From the NCBI RefSeq assembly GCF_014898055.3, contig NW_023601104.1, positions 47,056,699 through 47,120,698 of the forward strand: a stretch of 64,000 nt of DNA, written 5' to 3'. Positions within the stretch are counted from its first letter, which is position 1, and each line of letters starts with the position of its first letter. Position numbers and translations under genes: made by a program. Source of the stretch: Talpa occidentalis (Eukaryota > Chordata > Mammalia > Eulipotyphla > Talpidae). Below the pieces are notes generated by a model, which was not told where the DNA came from, ran no database searches, and saw only the letters and a list, made by a program, of their open reading frames with translations. This document shows, one piece after another, positions 1-12,694 of the stretch.

Positions 1-2
1 AC

Positions 3-450
3 ATTGTGGTGCCTCATAAATATTTTTGGAATAATAACGAAATGTGGGATGGAGAAAGATTTACAAACAGTAAAGTCTCAATAACCCAGGATGCTCAAGA
101 TGCATTTCAACCTTCAGTTTCAAATGGAGGTTTCAAAGAAAATGGCTTCTACTGCCCCTGAAACACAGAGCATTCAGCTAAATAACCAGACCCTTCAGGA
201 GTTTCTGAGAAGATTAAGACAAGGGGAAAAAGTCAGTTCCATATCCAAGGTTGCAAAGGCTGTTCCACATTCATCCAAACTCAAGCTCTCCTACACTGGT
301 TTGTCAAATCCTTTATTTAAATATCTCATTATCTAAGACAATTTTGTACTTACTGTCATGAAGGCTTATGAAACCTGCAAACCTGTCTTGCTGGAACAGG
401 TACAATTTAAGCCAGTGATTGTTCAAAAGAGAAAGGAAAGGTGAAGAATG
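3..450 (+). pseudogene. Coding-like decayed segment, unidentified
   Basis: The first 450 bases read more like decayed coding sequence than their surroundings. One plus frame is open from the left edge to a stop near 159. Another holds an 81-codon frame at 91-336 and, after one stop, stays open to about 439. I do not recognise the product. There is no splice-site logic and no conserved domain, and the readable frames overlap out of phase, so this would be a processed pseudogene or chance openness. An AATAAA lies downstream near 1033. A real exon running in from the left edge is not excluded but is not supported. Confidence 0.15.
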
Positions 451-2484
451 GCACCATTGTGAAGATTTAGAGCAGGAAGGTAGACAGCCCTCGGAGCTAA
501 CCTCTGTTCTCAGGGTGTTTGTTTAGGCTCCTTAGACAATGCATGTAGCCTAAAGAAAGAGGGAGAAAAATTGCAAGTCTTCATGTATAATTTTTGTTGT
601 TATATCTAAACTGATAGTTGAGGGCTAGGAGCTGAAACAATATTTTATAGAAGTATCATGTTGAAGTTTTTGCAGGTTTCAAAATATTTAAATATGTAAA
701 TTTCAATGGAGAGATGTTCAGATTTTTTGATAGTCTAATGATTTTAAGCATCTCATTTCTAGTCACACACTGACAAAAGATGTTCAGATTGCAGTGTGAG
801 ATGGTTTCTATGGTTACAGTTGTTTCCTAGCATTTTAGTGACATCTTTTGTGAGCATTGGCTGCTTCACTTATTTGTCACTAATGTATGTGTAGAACTAT
901 AGTTAATAGCCTTGGGCGGACAAAATTTTTTTTTCTGAATGGCTGTATTGTTTTTTAGCAGCATTTTTCAATAAGGTGACAATGCATTAGAATACTAATG
1001 GTATGTATGGTATTTTAAGATGTCAAGTTTTCAATAAAATGATAATGAAAATTTTGCATTTCATTTAATAGTTAAATATTCATGAATTTTCACAGCATGA
1101 TGAACTGAGTGAAAAATAAAGAAACTGTATAATGTATAATACTAAACATCATAAATTAAGTTTCTTTTCATAGAAGCTATTCAAGAGTGTTTAATATATG
1201 GTTCTTCATGGGTTTAGACCAATCTGAGCTAAATTAAAGGCATCTAAAAAGGAAACTTGTTTAAACCAATTTAACATATTTTAACACAGCATGTTTACAA
1301 TGTAACAATATAAAGGAAAATGACACATTACAAACAATATATACATTATATAAAAATTATGATGACTAAGTGGGGGATGTAATCAGCAGCAAGAATATTT
1401 GGAAGAAGTAAATTATGCAGTAGGAGATGGAGGCAAGCATGCAAGCAGAACCAGGTGACATAGCCATGAGTAATAGGATGACAGTAAGCAGCAGAAATTG
1501 AAAATCAAAAATTCTATCTAGTAATGATCTGTTTTGGGCATTAGGCTAATCTCTGAAGGACCTAGGGGGTAAACATCATGTCTCCCCTCTGGTCTTGGGC
1601 TGACGCAGTCTTAAAGCAAACGTTTGGGGGTGGAGGGGATTTTGCCCCAATATTAAAGGTTAAAAACTACCTCAAGGATCATTTTTTGACTGACAGCAGC
1701 ACTCTATCTGACTACTCATTATAAAGGATACATCTATGGTGAGTATTGAAGATACTGTGTAAGGAGTAGAGCCACCAGAGAAGTGACTAATGCATACATA
1801 ATTACTGACACTGTGATTTAGAAAACTGAGAAAGAAGCAGAGAGATAATGTCAATCACTGAATAGTCCACAACCTCTTCTGCCAACCTCCTGGCTAAGAA
1901 TTATTCAGCTACTCTCTCCTGACTGGCTGGGTATTCTGTTGACCTCTACTAGGGCCATTTGATGGGACTGAGAGAACCATTAAGAATAAGAAGTGAAGGC
2001 AAATAATACTGAAGGCAAATGAAGACTAGAAGCAATACAAATCATAACTGATAGGTGCTGCTGATCTGACAATGTGGACTTAGGATGCAAATTTTTAATT
2101 TTATAGGTCAAGAGCATTGTCAGAGTATTGCTCAACCCAGACTGGTTAACTCGAGTTACCCAAGTATTATTGTCACTAATATCTTTAATGTCTAAAATAT
2201 ATGTTTAATAATATTTACAGATGGAACACAAAGATAATTCTTTCATAAAGTGTTTCACACATGAGAATGTTACTGCAAACTCTATTATCTAATTTAACAT
2301 AATCCTTGATCAAACAAAATAGATGATCATTTTATGTATTAAGGTATTGAATGAAAATTAGTTGATAGAAGTAAAAAAACACAATTTCAGGATTCCTTAA
2401 TTTTAATAGACTGCCAAAACCAAATTCATTTTAACATTGATTTTTTATAATAACACTCAGACTGGGTACATTTTGTTATTGGGT
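451..2484. other. Unique AT-rich DNA, nothing recognised
   Basis: I see no gene, RNA or identifiable repeat here. Short runs of T and A and a local doubling of a GAAGGCAAAT-type word near 1996-2022 are the only structure noticed. Confidence 0.5.
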
Positions 2485-2695
2485 TTTCTGGCTCTACCAC
2501 ATAACTGTTGTACAACCTCACCTATCAAGCTCAGTTTCTTCATCTGTAAATGGGGATAACTGGGAGTATCTTAAACTTATATCCTTATATAAGGAGGGAA
2601 TGTTGTGTAGATGAAATGAGATAAATACATGTGTAGCACTCAGCATGAAGCTTGTCAAACAGTAAGCACACAATAAATACTAGCCATCTTCATTG
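2485..2695 (+). repeat. MIR SINE
   Basis: This is an ancient tRNA-derived MIR copy in plus orientation. It shows the diagnostic order: a CTCAGTTTCTTCATCTGTAA core near 2533, a GATGAAATGAGATAA segment near 2610, and a tail with the AATAAATACTAGC type ending near 2690. Divergence from what I know of the consensus is high, as expected for a fossil shared by all placental mammals. Confidence 0.85.
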
Positions 2696-3004
2696 CCAGT
2701 ATAATCAATGTTTATTCATTTAGAGGACACTAAATGTAGAACCAATAGCAAGATTATAGACCAGCAGAGAGAGATGCTAAATACTTTATTAGCACAAATA
2801 TCATGAAACTGAGTATAGGTACAAATAGAGTCTTAATAGAGTCTCTTAAACTGGAGAAAATGTTCTGAACCAGAAGTCAGCAAAGTAAATTAGCTAATTT
2901 TCTGGTAATCAGCTCACTTACCCATCTAAGTAGGATGGTATTATTGATCTTTTCCTGGTCTAAACAGTGATGACTGTATCACTTTATGAAACCAGATCCT
3001 TAAA

Positions 3005-3260
3005 AAAGAATTTATAACAAAATCGGATAACTACTGTGTGACCCCACTTTTATGAGGTCCCTAGAATAGCTAAATTCATAGAGATAGAAATTAGAATAGT
3101 GGTTACCAGTGGCTGATGGAAGGGGGAATTTCCCTTTGAGATGATGAGATTTTTCTGGAGAGATATAGTGGTAATGTTTCCACAACAATGTGAATGTACT
3201 TAATGCCACACAAAGGCATGGTTAAAATGGTAAACTTTATGTCATGTATATGTTACCACA
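3005..3260 (+). mobile_element. Old L1 3' end fragment
   Basis: The segment resembles the 3' untranslated end of old mammalian L1 elements (L1M type). It has the 'AGAATAGTGGTTACCAGTGGCTG' theme near 3092, then the 'GGAGAGATATAGTGGTAATG' type stretch and a degenerate end. It is truncated at the 5' side and has no coding capacity. The (TG)n run follows directly and may have grown from its tail. Confidence 0.65.

Positions 3261-3262
<2 letters not shown>

Positions 3263-3293
<31 letters not shown>
3263..3293. repeat. (TG)n microsatellite
   Basis: About 15 uninterrupted TG units follow the L1 3' end. Length polymorphism is likely. The antisense open frame that crosses it, giving a Thr-His run, is an artefact. 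Confidence 0.97.
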
Positions 3294-3295
<2 letters not shown>

Positions 3296-3299
3296 CCAA

Positions 3300-5090
3300 G
3301 AGACATTTGAAGAAAATAGAATACATAGAGTTAATCCAGTAGATTAAGGTTAGAAAAATCATCCTTGTCCATAATTTTGGGCACTTAGTCAAATAGCATA
3401 TTATGATTTTAGTATAAGTTTGCATGATGCCTGAGACTCTGATTTTGATTTTAAATATTATTTTATCAAAAAGTCCCTCATTAATTTTAGATAAACTCTT
3501 TTGGCTTCAGACTTAAGAATAAAACAATTACCTCACATCACTATCAAAACTGTCCACTTCAGTGCCTCAGGAAGTCTAATGAGACTATTGTGATCAGCAC
3601 TCGTAGGAAGGCGATCTTCTTCTTTAGAATACATCAGTGTCTTACTCCAGAATAAGTGCAGAGAGCATTATCAAGACAAATTGTGGCTAATGCATTCTCC
3701 CTTATGCATTTCTAAGCTGATGACCAGCCCCATTAAATATCACCCTAAATGGCTTGGGAATGCTACCGAACATGAAAAAGAAGACATTTTCCTCCTGCAT
3801 AAGTACAGCCAACACAAATGTCACCCAACATGAGACCTTCTCTGGCTTTTCTTCTTCATTCTGAGGTGGTTCTTGTATGTCTCAGGAGATGGGGAGCTAA
3901 TATCCCAACTGCAGAGATTTCAAACAAGTAAAAGCTATGCATTATTAGCTAGGATTAGATCTACAGAAAATTTGATCTTTGGTTTCACGGCCTTATCCTT
4001 TCACCCAAAGTTACCCTGATTTCAAATAGCCCCATTTCTCTGTTTTATCAAGAAGTAGCAACAATCTACTACCACCACTGTTATTATGGCATTTCAATCA
4101 ACTCATTTCATTGTGGTTTGAGAAAACACTTTGTTGAAACCCAAAGAAAAAACTGCCACGTTTCCATTCAGACATATGGCAGGGGAAAAAAGCTTAATAA
4201 CCAGTAATCAGAGTCTGCCTTCTTTGGGTAGAATCCACTGTGGACAAAAACAATTTATGCTGCATTGGACAAAAATAGTTCATCGATGTTATTCTCCAAG
4301 AGATAGTAAAATAACTCCTTCTCATCTGAAATCCCAAAACTAAGGGGGAAAGAGTTCAGATAATGTTGGGATCGATAAAGTCACAAAAGCAGAGTCATGT
4401 AGGAAATACATCTTGAAATTACTATCTTGCTCTTTTTATCACAGAACTAACCAAAGAATAGTCAGGGCCATTATGAAGGGTAGTATTACAACAAGTTTTA
4501 GTTCAGGGAATCATCGAAATTAAAGACAACAAAAATATAATACATATCTACCTAGAGCAGTGATTGCAATGATCAACAATCTAAAGTGTTTTTCCCTTTC
4601 AGAAAATAGATCTCTGATTATTCCCCAATGCTTAAATAATTTAGAATAGCGAATCATCAAAATTTACCTTTTTAATATATTTTGAAATGACATTTGAATA
4701 TGAATATATTTTACAGAAAATTAATTTAAGTAAATTAACAAGATTTCATTAAAGTCCAAATTCAGATAAAATTGATAGGTATCTTTTTCTTGAGACCATT
4801 TAATTCTCACGTCCAGAAGATTATCCTTGTGGTGCATGCCTTATCACTGCCACAGGCAAAAGTGTACATCTATCAAACTATCCTTTCTGCAAAGAGCATG
4901 TGTTTCACTATCAAAAGTTTTCTCTCCCTACACAGTGAATAGTGGGAGCTCTTATGTCAAATTTTAAAAAGTAAGTAATACTTGTTTCATTAGCAATATA
5001 ATGATTCCTAAACTTTGTTGCCCATTAGAATGACTCAAAAAGACTTTCTAAAACCTCATGCCAATGAAATCAGAATGTCTGAGGGTGGAA
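3300..5090. other. Unique DNA, nothing recognised
   Basis: No coding signal, RNA gene or confident repeat is visible. The open frame at 4131-4343 has no recognisable domain and no context. Confidence 0.5.
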
Positions 5091-5106
5091 GTTCAACAAC
5101 ATTTTT

Positions 5107-5401
5107 TTTTTTTTAACATTTTTTTTTTTAATTTTTTATTTTATTTATTTATACAAGCACTGGGTATAGTCAGAAGCGCGGGAGGGTGAGAGAATTCACC
5201 AGAGCCAGAGCGGGGAGCAGAGCAGGCAGAAGGACCGAAGCACACTGCTGAGGGGAGCAGCGGGCGGCAGGAGAGGTCTGCGCGCCATGTGGGACCCTCC
5301 CTCAGGTGGCGGGGGAGCAGCCGGGGATCAAACCGGCGCTGCAGAGGCTGCAGGCAGCTTCACAGCCCAGCGCTCAACCGCTGCGCCACCAGGGGAGGCC
5401 C
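5107..5401 (-). mobile_element. tRNA-derived SINE, young subfamily A
   Basis: This is a complete SINE in reverse orientation. Its A-rich tail appears as T runs on the plus strand at the left, and its tRNA-like head ends in the complement of GGCCTCCCC at 5393-5401. The B box (GGTTTGATCCC, one change from GGTTCGATCCC) is present on the minus strand. The insertion is flanked by a duplication of TCAACAACATTTTT at 5093-5106 and 5402-5415. It belongs to the GC-rich subfamily with the CTGCCCGCAGCCTCTGCAGC-type head. Open frames across it are shadows. Confidence 0.95.
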
Positions 5402-5415
5402 TCAACAACATTTTT

Positions 5416-6043
5416 GAAAGATCCCTATGCAATTCCAAAGCACAATAAAATTTTGAAAGTACCAAGTATTCATTGGAAGTCAAAATTTGTTATTAATTAT
5501 ATGCCAATAAATCATCTCTTCATACCAATAATCAAGAGTTGGCAATATTTGGTTAGTTAGCATTATTTAATCTTTAATAAGCCTAGGAAAATCAATTCAA
5601 GGTGAAGTTTTCCATATAAATAATAAAAAGCATCTCTTTTATTATCATTTAAATAATATCATACTATGACCTTACTAAACACTTTCTTATTAAATATTTT
5701 ATTTTTATGGTTTTATTTCTATCATAATTTTCCAAATGACGCTCATGTAAACTCTACATAGGGAAAAGTATATTCGCTTCTTACAGCAGATAAATTTTTC
5801 CAGGAAAGTTTGTACTTTATAAACGTGGCTTAGTTTTTCAATATGATTCAGCTTTGGTGACACAGGAGAAGATACAACCACACCCATTGTAGTCATTTAT
5901 TTCTTTGTCTTCAGACTCCAAAAACCTAACTCCTATCTGGCAGCATTGTACTAAATCCTTATTTTGCACTGACCATTTGTTGATAATGCAAATATCTTTC
6001 CATTCAAAGCTCATATTCTTTATATTTTTATTAATGATTGACA
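5416..6043. other. AT-rich spacer between SINEs
   Basis: There is no gene or recognised repeat. Overlapping open frames near 5705-6047 on the minus strand are short and domain-free. Confidence 0.5.
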
Positions 6044-6062
6044 TCACCAGAGCATTTTTAAA

Positions 6063-6322
6063 AAGATTTATTTATTTATGCATACAAGAACTGGGATACA
6101 GGCCAGAGGTGTGGGGGGTGAAAGGATCCACCAGAGACAGAGTGAGGAACAGAACAGGCAGATTGACTGAAATACTCTGCTGAAGGGAGCAGGAGGTGAG
6201 ACAGGAGAGGTCTGCTGCACCATGTGGGTCACTTCCCTGGCCAGGGATTGAACTCGTGCTGCAGTGGCTGCGGATAACTTCATAGGTTGCGTCTTTACCC
6301 CTTGTGCCATCAGGAGGCCCCC
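6063..6322 (-). mobile_element. tRNA-derived SINE, older subfamily B
   Basis: This is a full-length SINE on the minus strand with a 19-bp target duplication (TCACCAGAGCATTTTTAAA) at 6044-6062 and 6323-6341. It differs from subfamily A by a GCCAGGG insertion region near 6238, the CCACTGCAGC variant of the head, and the GGCCTGTATCCCAG-GTTCTTGTATGCAT type tail. The B box is changed to GAGTTCAATCCC. Its diverged body next to a perfect duplication suggests an insertion of intermediate age. Confidence 0.95.
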
Positions 6323-6773
6323 TCACCAGAGCATTTTTAAATCTATTTCCATCATCCATTAGTTTTTCCAAGAAAAGCAATTTCTATATTCTGATTGGAA
6401 AACTGAAATATCTACCAAGTAACCCTGCTTATTTTAACCATCCTCCTTAGACTTGTGTTTAACTAGCCCACTTCCTTGGCCTATATGCTACTGTGCCTTT
6501 TAAAGTATATATATTCAGAAATTCCAGTTCCTCACTCAGGGTTTCTGGGTTATGAAAAATTTTGGAAAAGGTAACTTTATTCAAAATACTTTTGTCACAT
6601 AGGGTCTAGATGGTTTTTTTAGCTGGATATTTCCTGGTCTCTTTACTTTTCCCTGTCCAATAATTGATACATTCACAAACAATATAAACAGAAGGAAAAT
6701 GAAATAGCCTCTTCAAAAATTCCTTAGATGTCATGAGAGATCATTAAAAACAGACATTAAAAATTTTAAATAG

Positions 6774-7033
6774 GGGCCTCCCTGGTGGCACAGGGGTTGA
6801 GACACAGCCTGTGAGGCTGTCTGCAGCCACTGCAGTGCAGATTCAATCCCTGGCCAGGGGGCTACCCACATGGCACAGCAGACCTCTCCTGACTCACCTG
6901 CTTGTTCCCCTCAGCAGTGTATCTCAGTCAGGCTGCCTGTTCTGTTCCCTACTCTGTCTCTGGTGAATCATTTCACCCCCCATCTCTGGCTGTATCCCAG
7001 TTCTTGTATGCATAAATAAATCTTTTTAAAAAA
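6774..7033 (+). mobile_element. tRNA-derived SINE, older subfamily B
   Basis: The SINE runs from GGGGCCTCCCTGG at 6774 to AAATAAATCTTTTTAAAAA near 7030. The flanks share TTAAATAG (6766-6773 and 7034-7041), a short duplication merged with the A-rich tail. The head has the GACACAGCCTGTGAGGCTG type and a mutated B box (GATTCAATCCC). It lies about 450 bp from the opposite-strand copy at 6063, forming an inverted pair. Confidence 0.93.
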
Positions 7034-7461
7034 TTAAATAGTAGGCTAACCAAGTTAATTCTTGCTCACATTGTGATTTCTGAATATATTTCTTGAAGCA
7101 TATGTTTTAAGAGTTTGGGGTGTTTCCTTGAAGCTCAGAATATTATAGTTTCTAAGTCCCTACACAATACCTTATTCATGAACTATCCTACCATAATTCT
7201 AACTTGAGTTAACAATAAGTCAAGAAGTACTGAGTAAAAGTGCCTGGCACTGTGCAAGGAACTATGAAGAATGCAGAAGAAGAAGAAAAGCAGCCTGAAA
7301 ATCACCCCTGGAATTTGTAACCTGGTTAAGGAAGGAAGATGTTATTAGTTATAAAGCACAACTATGGTTTGAACCACTGAGAAAGGAAAAACACGCAACT
7401 GATTAATTTTGACATGGCATCATATATGTCAAGATGCACTTTCACTTTAAGAAGCATTCTG

Positions 7462-7750
7462 GGGCCTCCCCGGTGGCGCAGCGGTTGAACGCTGGGTTGC
7501 AAAGCTGCCCGCAGCCTCTGCAGCGCCGGTTCGATCCCCCGGCTGCTCCCCCGCCACCGAAGGAGGGTCCCACATGGCGCACAGACTTCTCCTGCCGCCT
7601 GCTGCTCCCCTCAGCAGTGTACTTCGGTCCTTCTGCCTGCTCTGCTCCCTGCTCTGGCTCTGGTGAATTCTCTCACCCTCCCGCGCTTCTGACTGTACCC
7701 AGTGCTTGTACAAATAAATAAAAATAAATCTTTAAAAAAAAAAAAAAAAA
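7462..7750 (+). mobile_element. tRNA-derived SINE, young subfamily A
   Basis: This is a full-length copy with a clean 13-bp duplication (AAGAAGCATTCTG) at 7449-7461 and 7751-7763 and an uninterrupted A tail. Pol III boxes are intact: TGGCGCAGCGG near 7474 and GGTTCGATCCC near 7528. The tail carries AATAAA followed by TCTTT. The preinsertion site reads TTT/AAGA, matching the L1 endonuclease preference, so L1 machinery most likely mobilised it. Confidence 0.97.
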
Positions 7751-8229
7751 AAGAAGCATTCTGATTTTAAAGATCTGAAAAATGCAAAATAAAGTGTATC
7801 TTAGTATCAGTGCAATAGGGTACATAGCTGTAACTATTAGGAAATAATATACAACAGTGCTAAATAAAGGAGCGCTTGTATAAACAGTGGTAAACAAAGG
7901 ACTACTGCAAGAGAAACCATTACAACCTCTTGGATGGTTGTGGAATGACTAAAACTAAATGGAAACAAAAAGTCAAAAGCACTATAAAGTATAGAAGTTT
8001 CATATCATGTCCAGGAAGCAAATTCCTTCCATTTACTTTTAAGAAAGGTACATTAAATACCACACTCACATATGATCATTTCCATATCATACTTATCCTA
8101 TTTCCAAAACATATTTCACTCCCTCCCCTTTTCTTCTTTCACACTTGCCACCACATTATTATTTTCCCTATCAAATCTCTCTAGGCAGTATCTAAATTAA
8201 TCTTTACTATCCACAGCTCTGAGCACAAT

Positions 8230-9150
8230 GATCCTAGCATTGTAGGGATGACAATAATGGCTAATCAGCAATGACTAAACTACTTAGCTTGGCATTCAAG
8301 GCCCTAGAAGATCTGACCCCAATATACATTATCTCCTACTCTTCCATTGCAATAGCAGTTCTCTTAACACATTTAGATCTAATTGACTCATCATATCAAT
8401 GCTCTCTATTCCCTCAGTAAAACATGGCCTCTGTAAAACATGGATGATTAAATACTCTGAGCTGGCAAGTTATACAGTAAGTGTGCCTGTGCCCTTCTCC
8501 CACCAATTAGCTGTATGCCTGTCCAAACCTATTTATGCCAGTCTTGCTTATTCTTGCAATTATGTGATTTCATTAAATATGAAAACTGATAAAAATGAGT
8601 ACAGAAAGAAAATTGTTTTTAGGAAAACTAAGTTACAGGCTCAGTTTAAAAGAAAAACCAAGAGGCCAATAAAAAATGGTGTTAAATTAGGACTGGGCAA
8701 GGCAGCTAAAACAGACTGTGAAAACAAACATTAAAAATCCTAGAAGGAAACCATACTCTGATTATTCTTAAGTGTCTTCCAGTTTCACTCCACTTTGAAT
8801 CATATCAAATCTGGCATCAAATTGTGTGTTATGGATAGGAACTCCATTCAGTAGATTTGGCTACAAAAAAAAATTGGAAAATATATGTATGCCTAGACAT
8901 TTTATGATAAAATAAAAGGTCTACAGTAACATTTTTAAATGTTTCCTCTACTGTTACACTTTTTGCACTAACTCCAGATTCCAATGCCAGAGGGGAAACC
9001 TGCACCTACCCAGGGATCTAACCAAATTTTAACCTCTTTCATGAAGAGAGCTTTCCCCACATTTCACTATTCAAATCTACCTGAGCCTCAAGAATCTGTG
9101 CAAATGCCCCAAACTCTGTGAAGTATTCCCTAAAGCCACCCTCAGACACC
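8230..9150 (+). repeat. Fragmentary L2-like remnant
   Basis: A CATTCAAGGCCCTAGAAGATCTGACCCC-type stretch near 8293 and a CTCCAGATT...GAAGAGAGCTTTCCCCAC-type stretch near 8971-9060 recall the body of plus-strand L2. The match is degenerate and interrupted, so boundaries are approximate. The 111-codon open frame at 8399-8734 lies inside and shows no domain. Confidence 0.35.
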
Positions 9151-9164
9151 TGAGTTGTCTAATA

Positions 9165-9320
9165 TCGTCTGCTGTGGGAACCTAGTCAAATGTATTAACC
9201 TTTTAGTCTCAATTACTTCCTTTGTAAAATGGAAATAATACTTTCTGCATAGGGTAGTTAAGGCATTTAATGCATAAAACACTATGCACAATGGTCACAA
9301 TGTATATGGGTTCAATAAAG
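9165..9320 (+). repeat. MIR SINE
   Basis: The segment shows a degenerate MIR core: TTAACCTTTTAGTCTCAATT, then TTTGTAAAATGGAAATAATA, then a tail ending GGGTTCAATAAAGG. The 5' end is not clear. Confidence 0.7.
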
Positions 9321-9460
9321 GAGAAACACCAATCTCCAACTACGTGTCTCTTTTGGATGCTTATAGTCCCTTGCTCTTCTTTCAAGATGCTTTTATTTTC
9401 TATTCTGTATTACAACAATTTCAGTACATGTCCTTCCCTCTCTATTAAACTACATATTCC

Positions 9461-9735
9461 GCCCCACGCCCACCCCCGGTGGCACAGCGGGTTGAGCTCA
9501 GTGCTGTGAAACTGTCCGCAGTCTCTGCGGCGTGGGTTCAATTCCCGGCTGGCCAGGGAGCTACCTATATGGTGTAGCAGAACTCTTCTGCCTCTCCCAC
9601 TGCTCCCCTCAGCAGTGTTTTTGATCCATCTGCCTGTTCTGCTCCCTGCTCTGTCTCTGGTGATTTCTCTCGCCCTCCCACACCTCTGGCCTGTACCCCA
9701 GTTCTTGTATAAATAAATCTTAAAATATAAAAAAT
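9461..9735 (+). mobile_element. tRNA-derived SINE, A/B intermediate
   Basis: The copy begins GCCCCACGCCCACCCCCGGTG and ends AAATAAATCTTAAAAT. The head keeps TGGCACAGCGG, and the B box reads GGTTCAATTCCC. A GGCCAGGGAGCTACC segment is shared with subfamily B. Imperfect duplications of ACTACATATTCC / ACCTGCATATTCC flank it. The diverged duplication fits an older insertion. Confidence 0.92.
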
Positions 9736-9749
9736 AACCTGCATATTCC

Positions 9750-11500
9750 TTCATTGCTAGCTACATAGCTGATAATTTATGTGATCATTTGCCTTGTAGT
9801 TAAATGAATAAATCATTAAATTAAATGTTACATGATAAATGAACTTCTGGTCAGATAAGTAAATAGATGTCTAGCAAATAAATAAGAAAAAGAAATAAGT
9901 CAGAGTATTTTGCATTTTTTTGCATTGAATTTCTACAAAATTACTCAATAGAATAGATAAAATGCTTAATTGTAGCATCTTAAAGATGGGTTCTTCCATA
10001 TCTTCTTTTTGAATGACTTGATCTTTGTTTTCTTGTTGATTATGCTTTTCTCCTAAAAATGTTGACAGGCTAGATCACACCTGACAGCAGTCCTGGCAGC
10101 CACAGGAGAATTCCACTCTTTGCAATGCAACATTCTTTGAGAGGAAACTTTTGCCTGTTTTTTCCCCCAAAAGGATTGAAATTCTACATTCTTTTTAGTT
10201 GACAATTGACTGGAACATTTTGCAAATAAGTGCCAGGCCTCGATGAGGTGCAAAATACTGACTGTATTAGCTAGTTATTTAGAGAGATGTGAAGATGCTC
10301 TTGCCAACATACATTCAATTTAGGTTTTGGATGCTTTGCGTGATCTCCCATGCAGCACTTGTTTGAAAATGTTGGAATTTAATTTAAAAGTTTTCACATT
10401 TGTTTTTCGTTCTTATTTTTTAAAGTAGCAACAACTCTTTAGTTCTTTAGCGTATATTCTAGAGTTAATATTTACATATGTATGTTTACATATACATATG
10501 TAAAATATGAAGAAATAGGCTTACCGTGCTTTTCTATTCCTTTCCTCTCTTCTAATTTTTGTACTAAACTTAAACTTTCTCAGTCTTAGAATACTAAACT
10601 TGGAACTGCAGTGCTATTTCATAGAGATGACCTTTTTAGCTCTAAACACTTCTTGGATTAATTATGTGGATGCATATGAAATTTCATTATCAGATTATGA
10701 TGTTGTTAAGGACACTGAAAAGCCTTTTATCTACCATGTGATGGCATAGAACCCACGTAAGTCATATATAACTAACACTTTCTTTTCAACTAGGATATAA
10801 GACTCTCTGTCCCTATCAAGGGACAAAACCCATTCCAAATTGTCACAAATTAATGTTCACAATAGTAACAACATCTTATATTTGTATATGCAGGAAACTT
10901 TTATTGCTTCTACTCTTCTAGTTGCAGATTTAGATACATATAGGTAAGTTTATCAAATAGTGGGCTAGCCTTAACTAAGACCTGATCATACGTTGTACAG
11001 AATAGGTACTACAATTATTTCATTATGACAAATGGGATCCCTGATCTAGGTTGGGACATGGGTGGAGGAAATCATTAGCAGGAGGGACAGAAGTTGGAAG
11101 AAGGGCAACAATAGGAACAAGGGCTAACTATAGTAGTCATAAAAGATCATAAAAAGCAAATTGTGGGCCAGACTGATTCAGAAATGCAATGGACAGCTTG
11201 CAGATGCCACTTGGCCTACTGTCTTCATACTGTTCTACTTTCATAAACTCAAAGGTATTTGAGTTTAGTATTTCTGCTAACTTTATATTCCCAAATTTAT
11301 TAAATAACAAAGTCCTCCTCTTCCACACTCTGATGCTATTCCACTTTGTATGCGCTGTCTTCCAACTAGATTGTTAGCTCCTGATCATCCTCATACTGTC
11401 CTATATTCAGAAGAGAGTCTCAGTAAATATGTACTGGAAAGAAGGAGGGAAGAAAGGGAGGGAGAGAGATTTATTAAAGTCAATGGATTAAGTCATGTAT
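9750..11500. other. AT-rich unique DNA, nothing recognised
   Basis: No gene or confident repeat is seen. A short palindromic run of ACATATGT words lies near 10474-10503. Confidence 0.5.
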
Positions 11501-11509
11501 TCCTGCTTA

Positions 11510-11800
11510 ATTGATTTTTCCAGTTTATTGAGATAAAAGTAACATATTACATTGTGTAAGTTTAAGGTGTGCAACATACTGATGTGATTTGTGTATATAT
11601 TGTGGATTGATAACCACAATCAATGTAATTAACATCTGTCACGTCACATAGTTACAATATGTTTTCTTTGTTATGAGAACTTTTAGGAAATTTTCTCAGT
11701 AAACTTTATAAAATATATAAAATATGTTACCTATAGTCTCCATGCTGTACAGTGCATGCCTAGAAGTTTATGTGTTCTGACCACTTCCCCCCAATGCCCC
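11510..11800 (-). mobile_element. Old L1 3' UTR fragment, antisense
   Basis: Read on the plus strand, it shows the reverse complement of an old L1 (L1MA/L1MB type) 3' end: TTTATTGAGATAAAAGTAAC, TTAAGGTGTGCAACATACTG, ATCTGTCACGTCACATAGTT and TATAGTCTCCATGCTGTACA in the expected order. It is non-coding. Confidence 0.8.
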
Positions 11801-12554
11801 ATTAATCTACTGTTTATGTATTGGTATATCAATGTATAAAGGATTCACGAGTTTTTATCTGCCCCTTTTTATTTCCCCTATCACTGAAATCCCTAATGGT
11901 GCAAATAATAAAAGCATTAGAGTTATGTTATGTCCTTAGAAAAAGACCATGATTTGAGTATGAAATAAAAACTTTGATTTGGGTAGGAAAGCTTTTCCTC
12001 TAGACCTTTTCCATGAGGACTAATTTGTTGTAAAATGATGAGCAGAGAACCTAAAGATCTGCAATAGAAAGTGGGTAGGTCCAGTGGGTGGGAAGCTCCA
12101 TGGAAGGGTGAAGGGTACTGCAAGATACAGGATCAATATCTGATTACGCTCATTGAAAAATCACCAAAAGTATGACTGTAGCTGCTGAAGACAATTTTGA
12201 GTTGCTGATTTTGCCATCACCATTTTCTTTGGTGTACCTGGAGCCAAAAAATGTCAGTAATTTCTTCAGATACTCTAGGAAGTATAATGTAGGGACAGAA
12301 TAAACATCAATCCTACTCTTGAGTGCTACTGAGAAATAATAGTAGGAGAAGAACCCCTGAAACACCATTAGGAATAATCATCTCCCCTTAGCCTCCTGAC
12401 TAAATTTGCTAGGCCACCAAGAGGCAAGTTTTGGGAATATAAAAGCAGTGTTGGGGTAATGGTACAAGGAAACAAATGCTGTTAGACATTGAGATCTGCT
12501 GGGGTTGAAAGAATTCATGATTGGAAAAGTTACAATAATCAGAAAAAGAAAAGT

Positions 12555-12625
12555 GATAATTATGATGATGACTGTAGTGGTGGTGGTGGTTGTGATGATG
12601 TAGTAGTGATGATGATGATAATAAA
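12555..12625. repeat. TGATGG/TGA-rich imperfect simple repeat
   Basis: GATGATGACTG, a GTGGTGGTGGTGG run and GTGATGATGATGATAATAA form an imperfect trinucleotide tract. An antisense open frame across it gives a His-rich string, which is an artefact of the repeat. Confidence 0.9.
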
Positions 12626-12694
12626 AATGCTATGAATGGTTTGGTAAGGAGAAAGGAGCAACCAGCCAAGAGTGAGGATAACGGGGCACTAACT

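Noticed and set aside
8399..8734. 111-codon plus-strand frame
   Set aside because: It lies in L2-like debris, with no conserved domain and Lys-rich composition from A-rich DNA.
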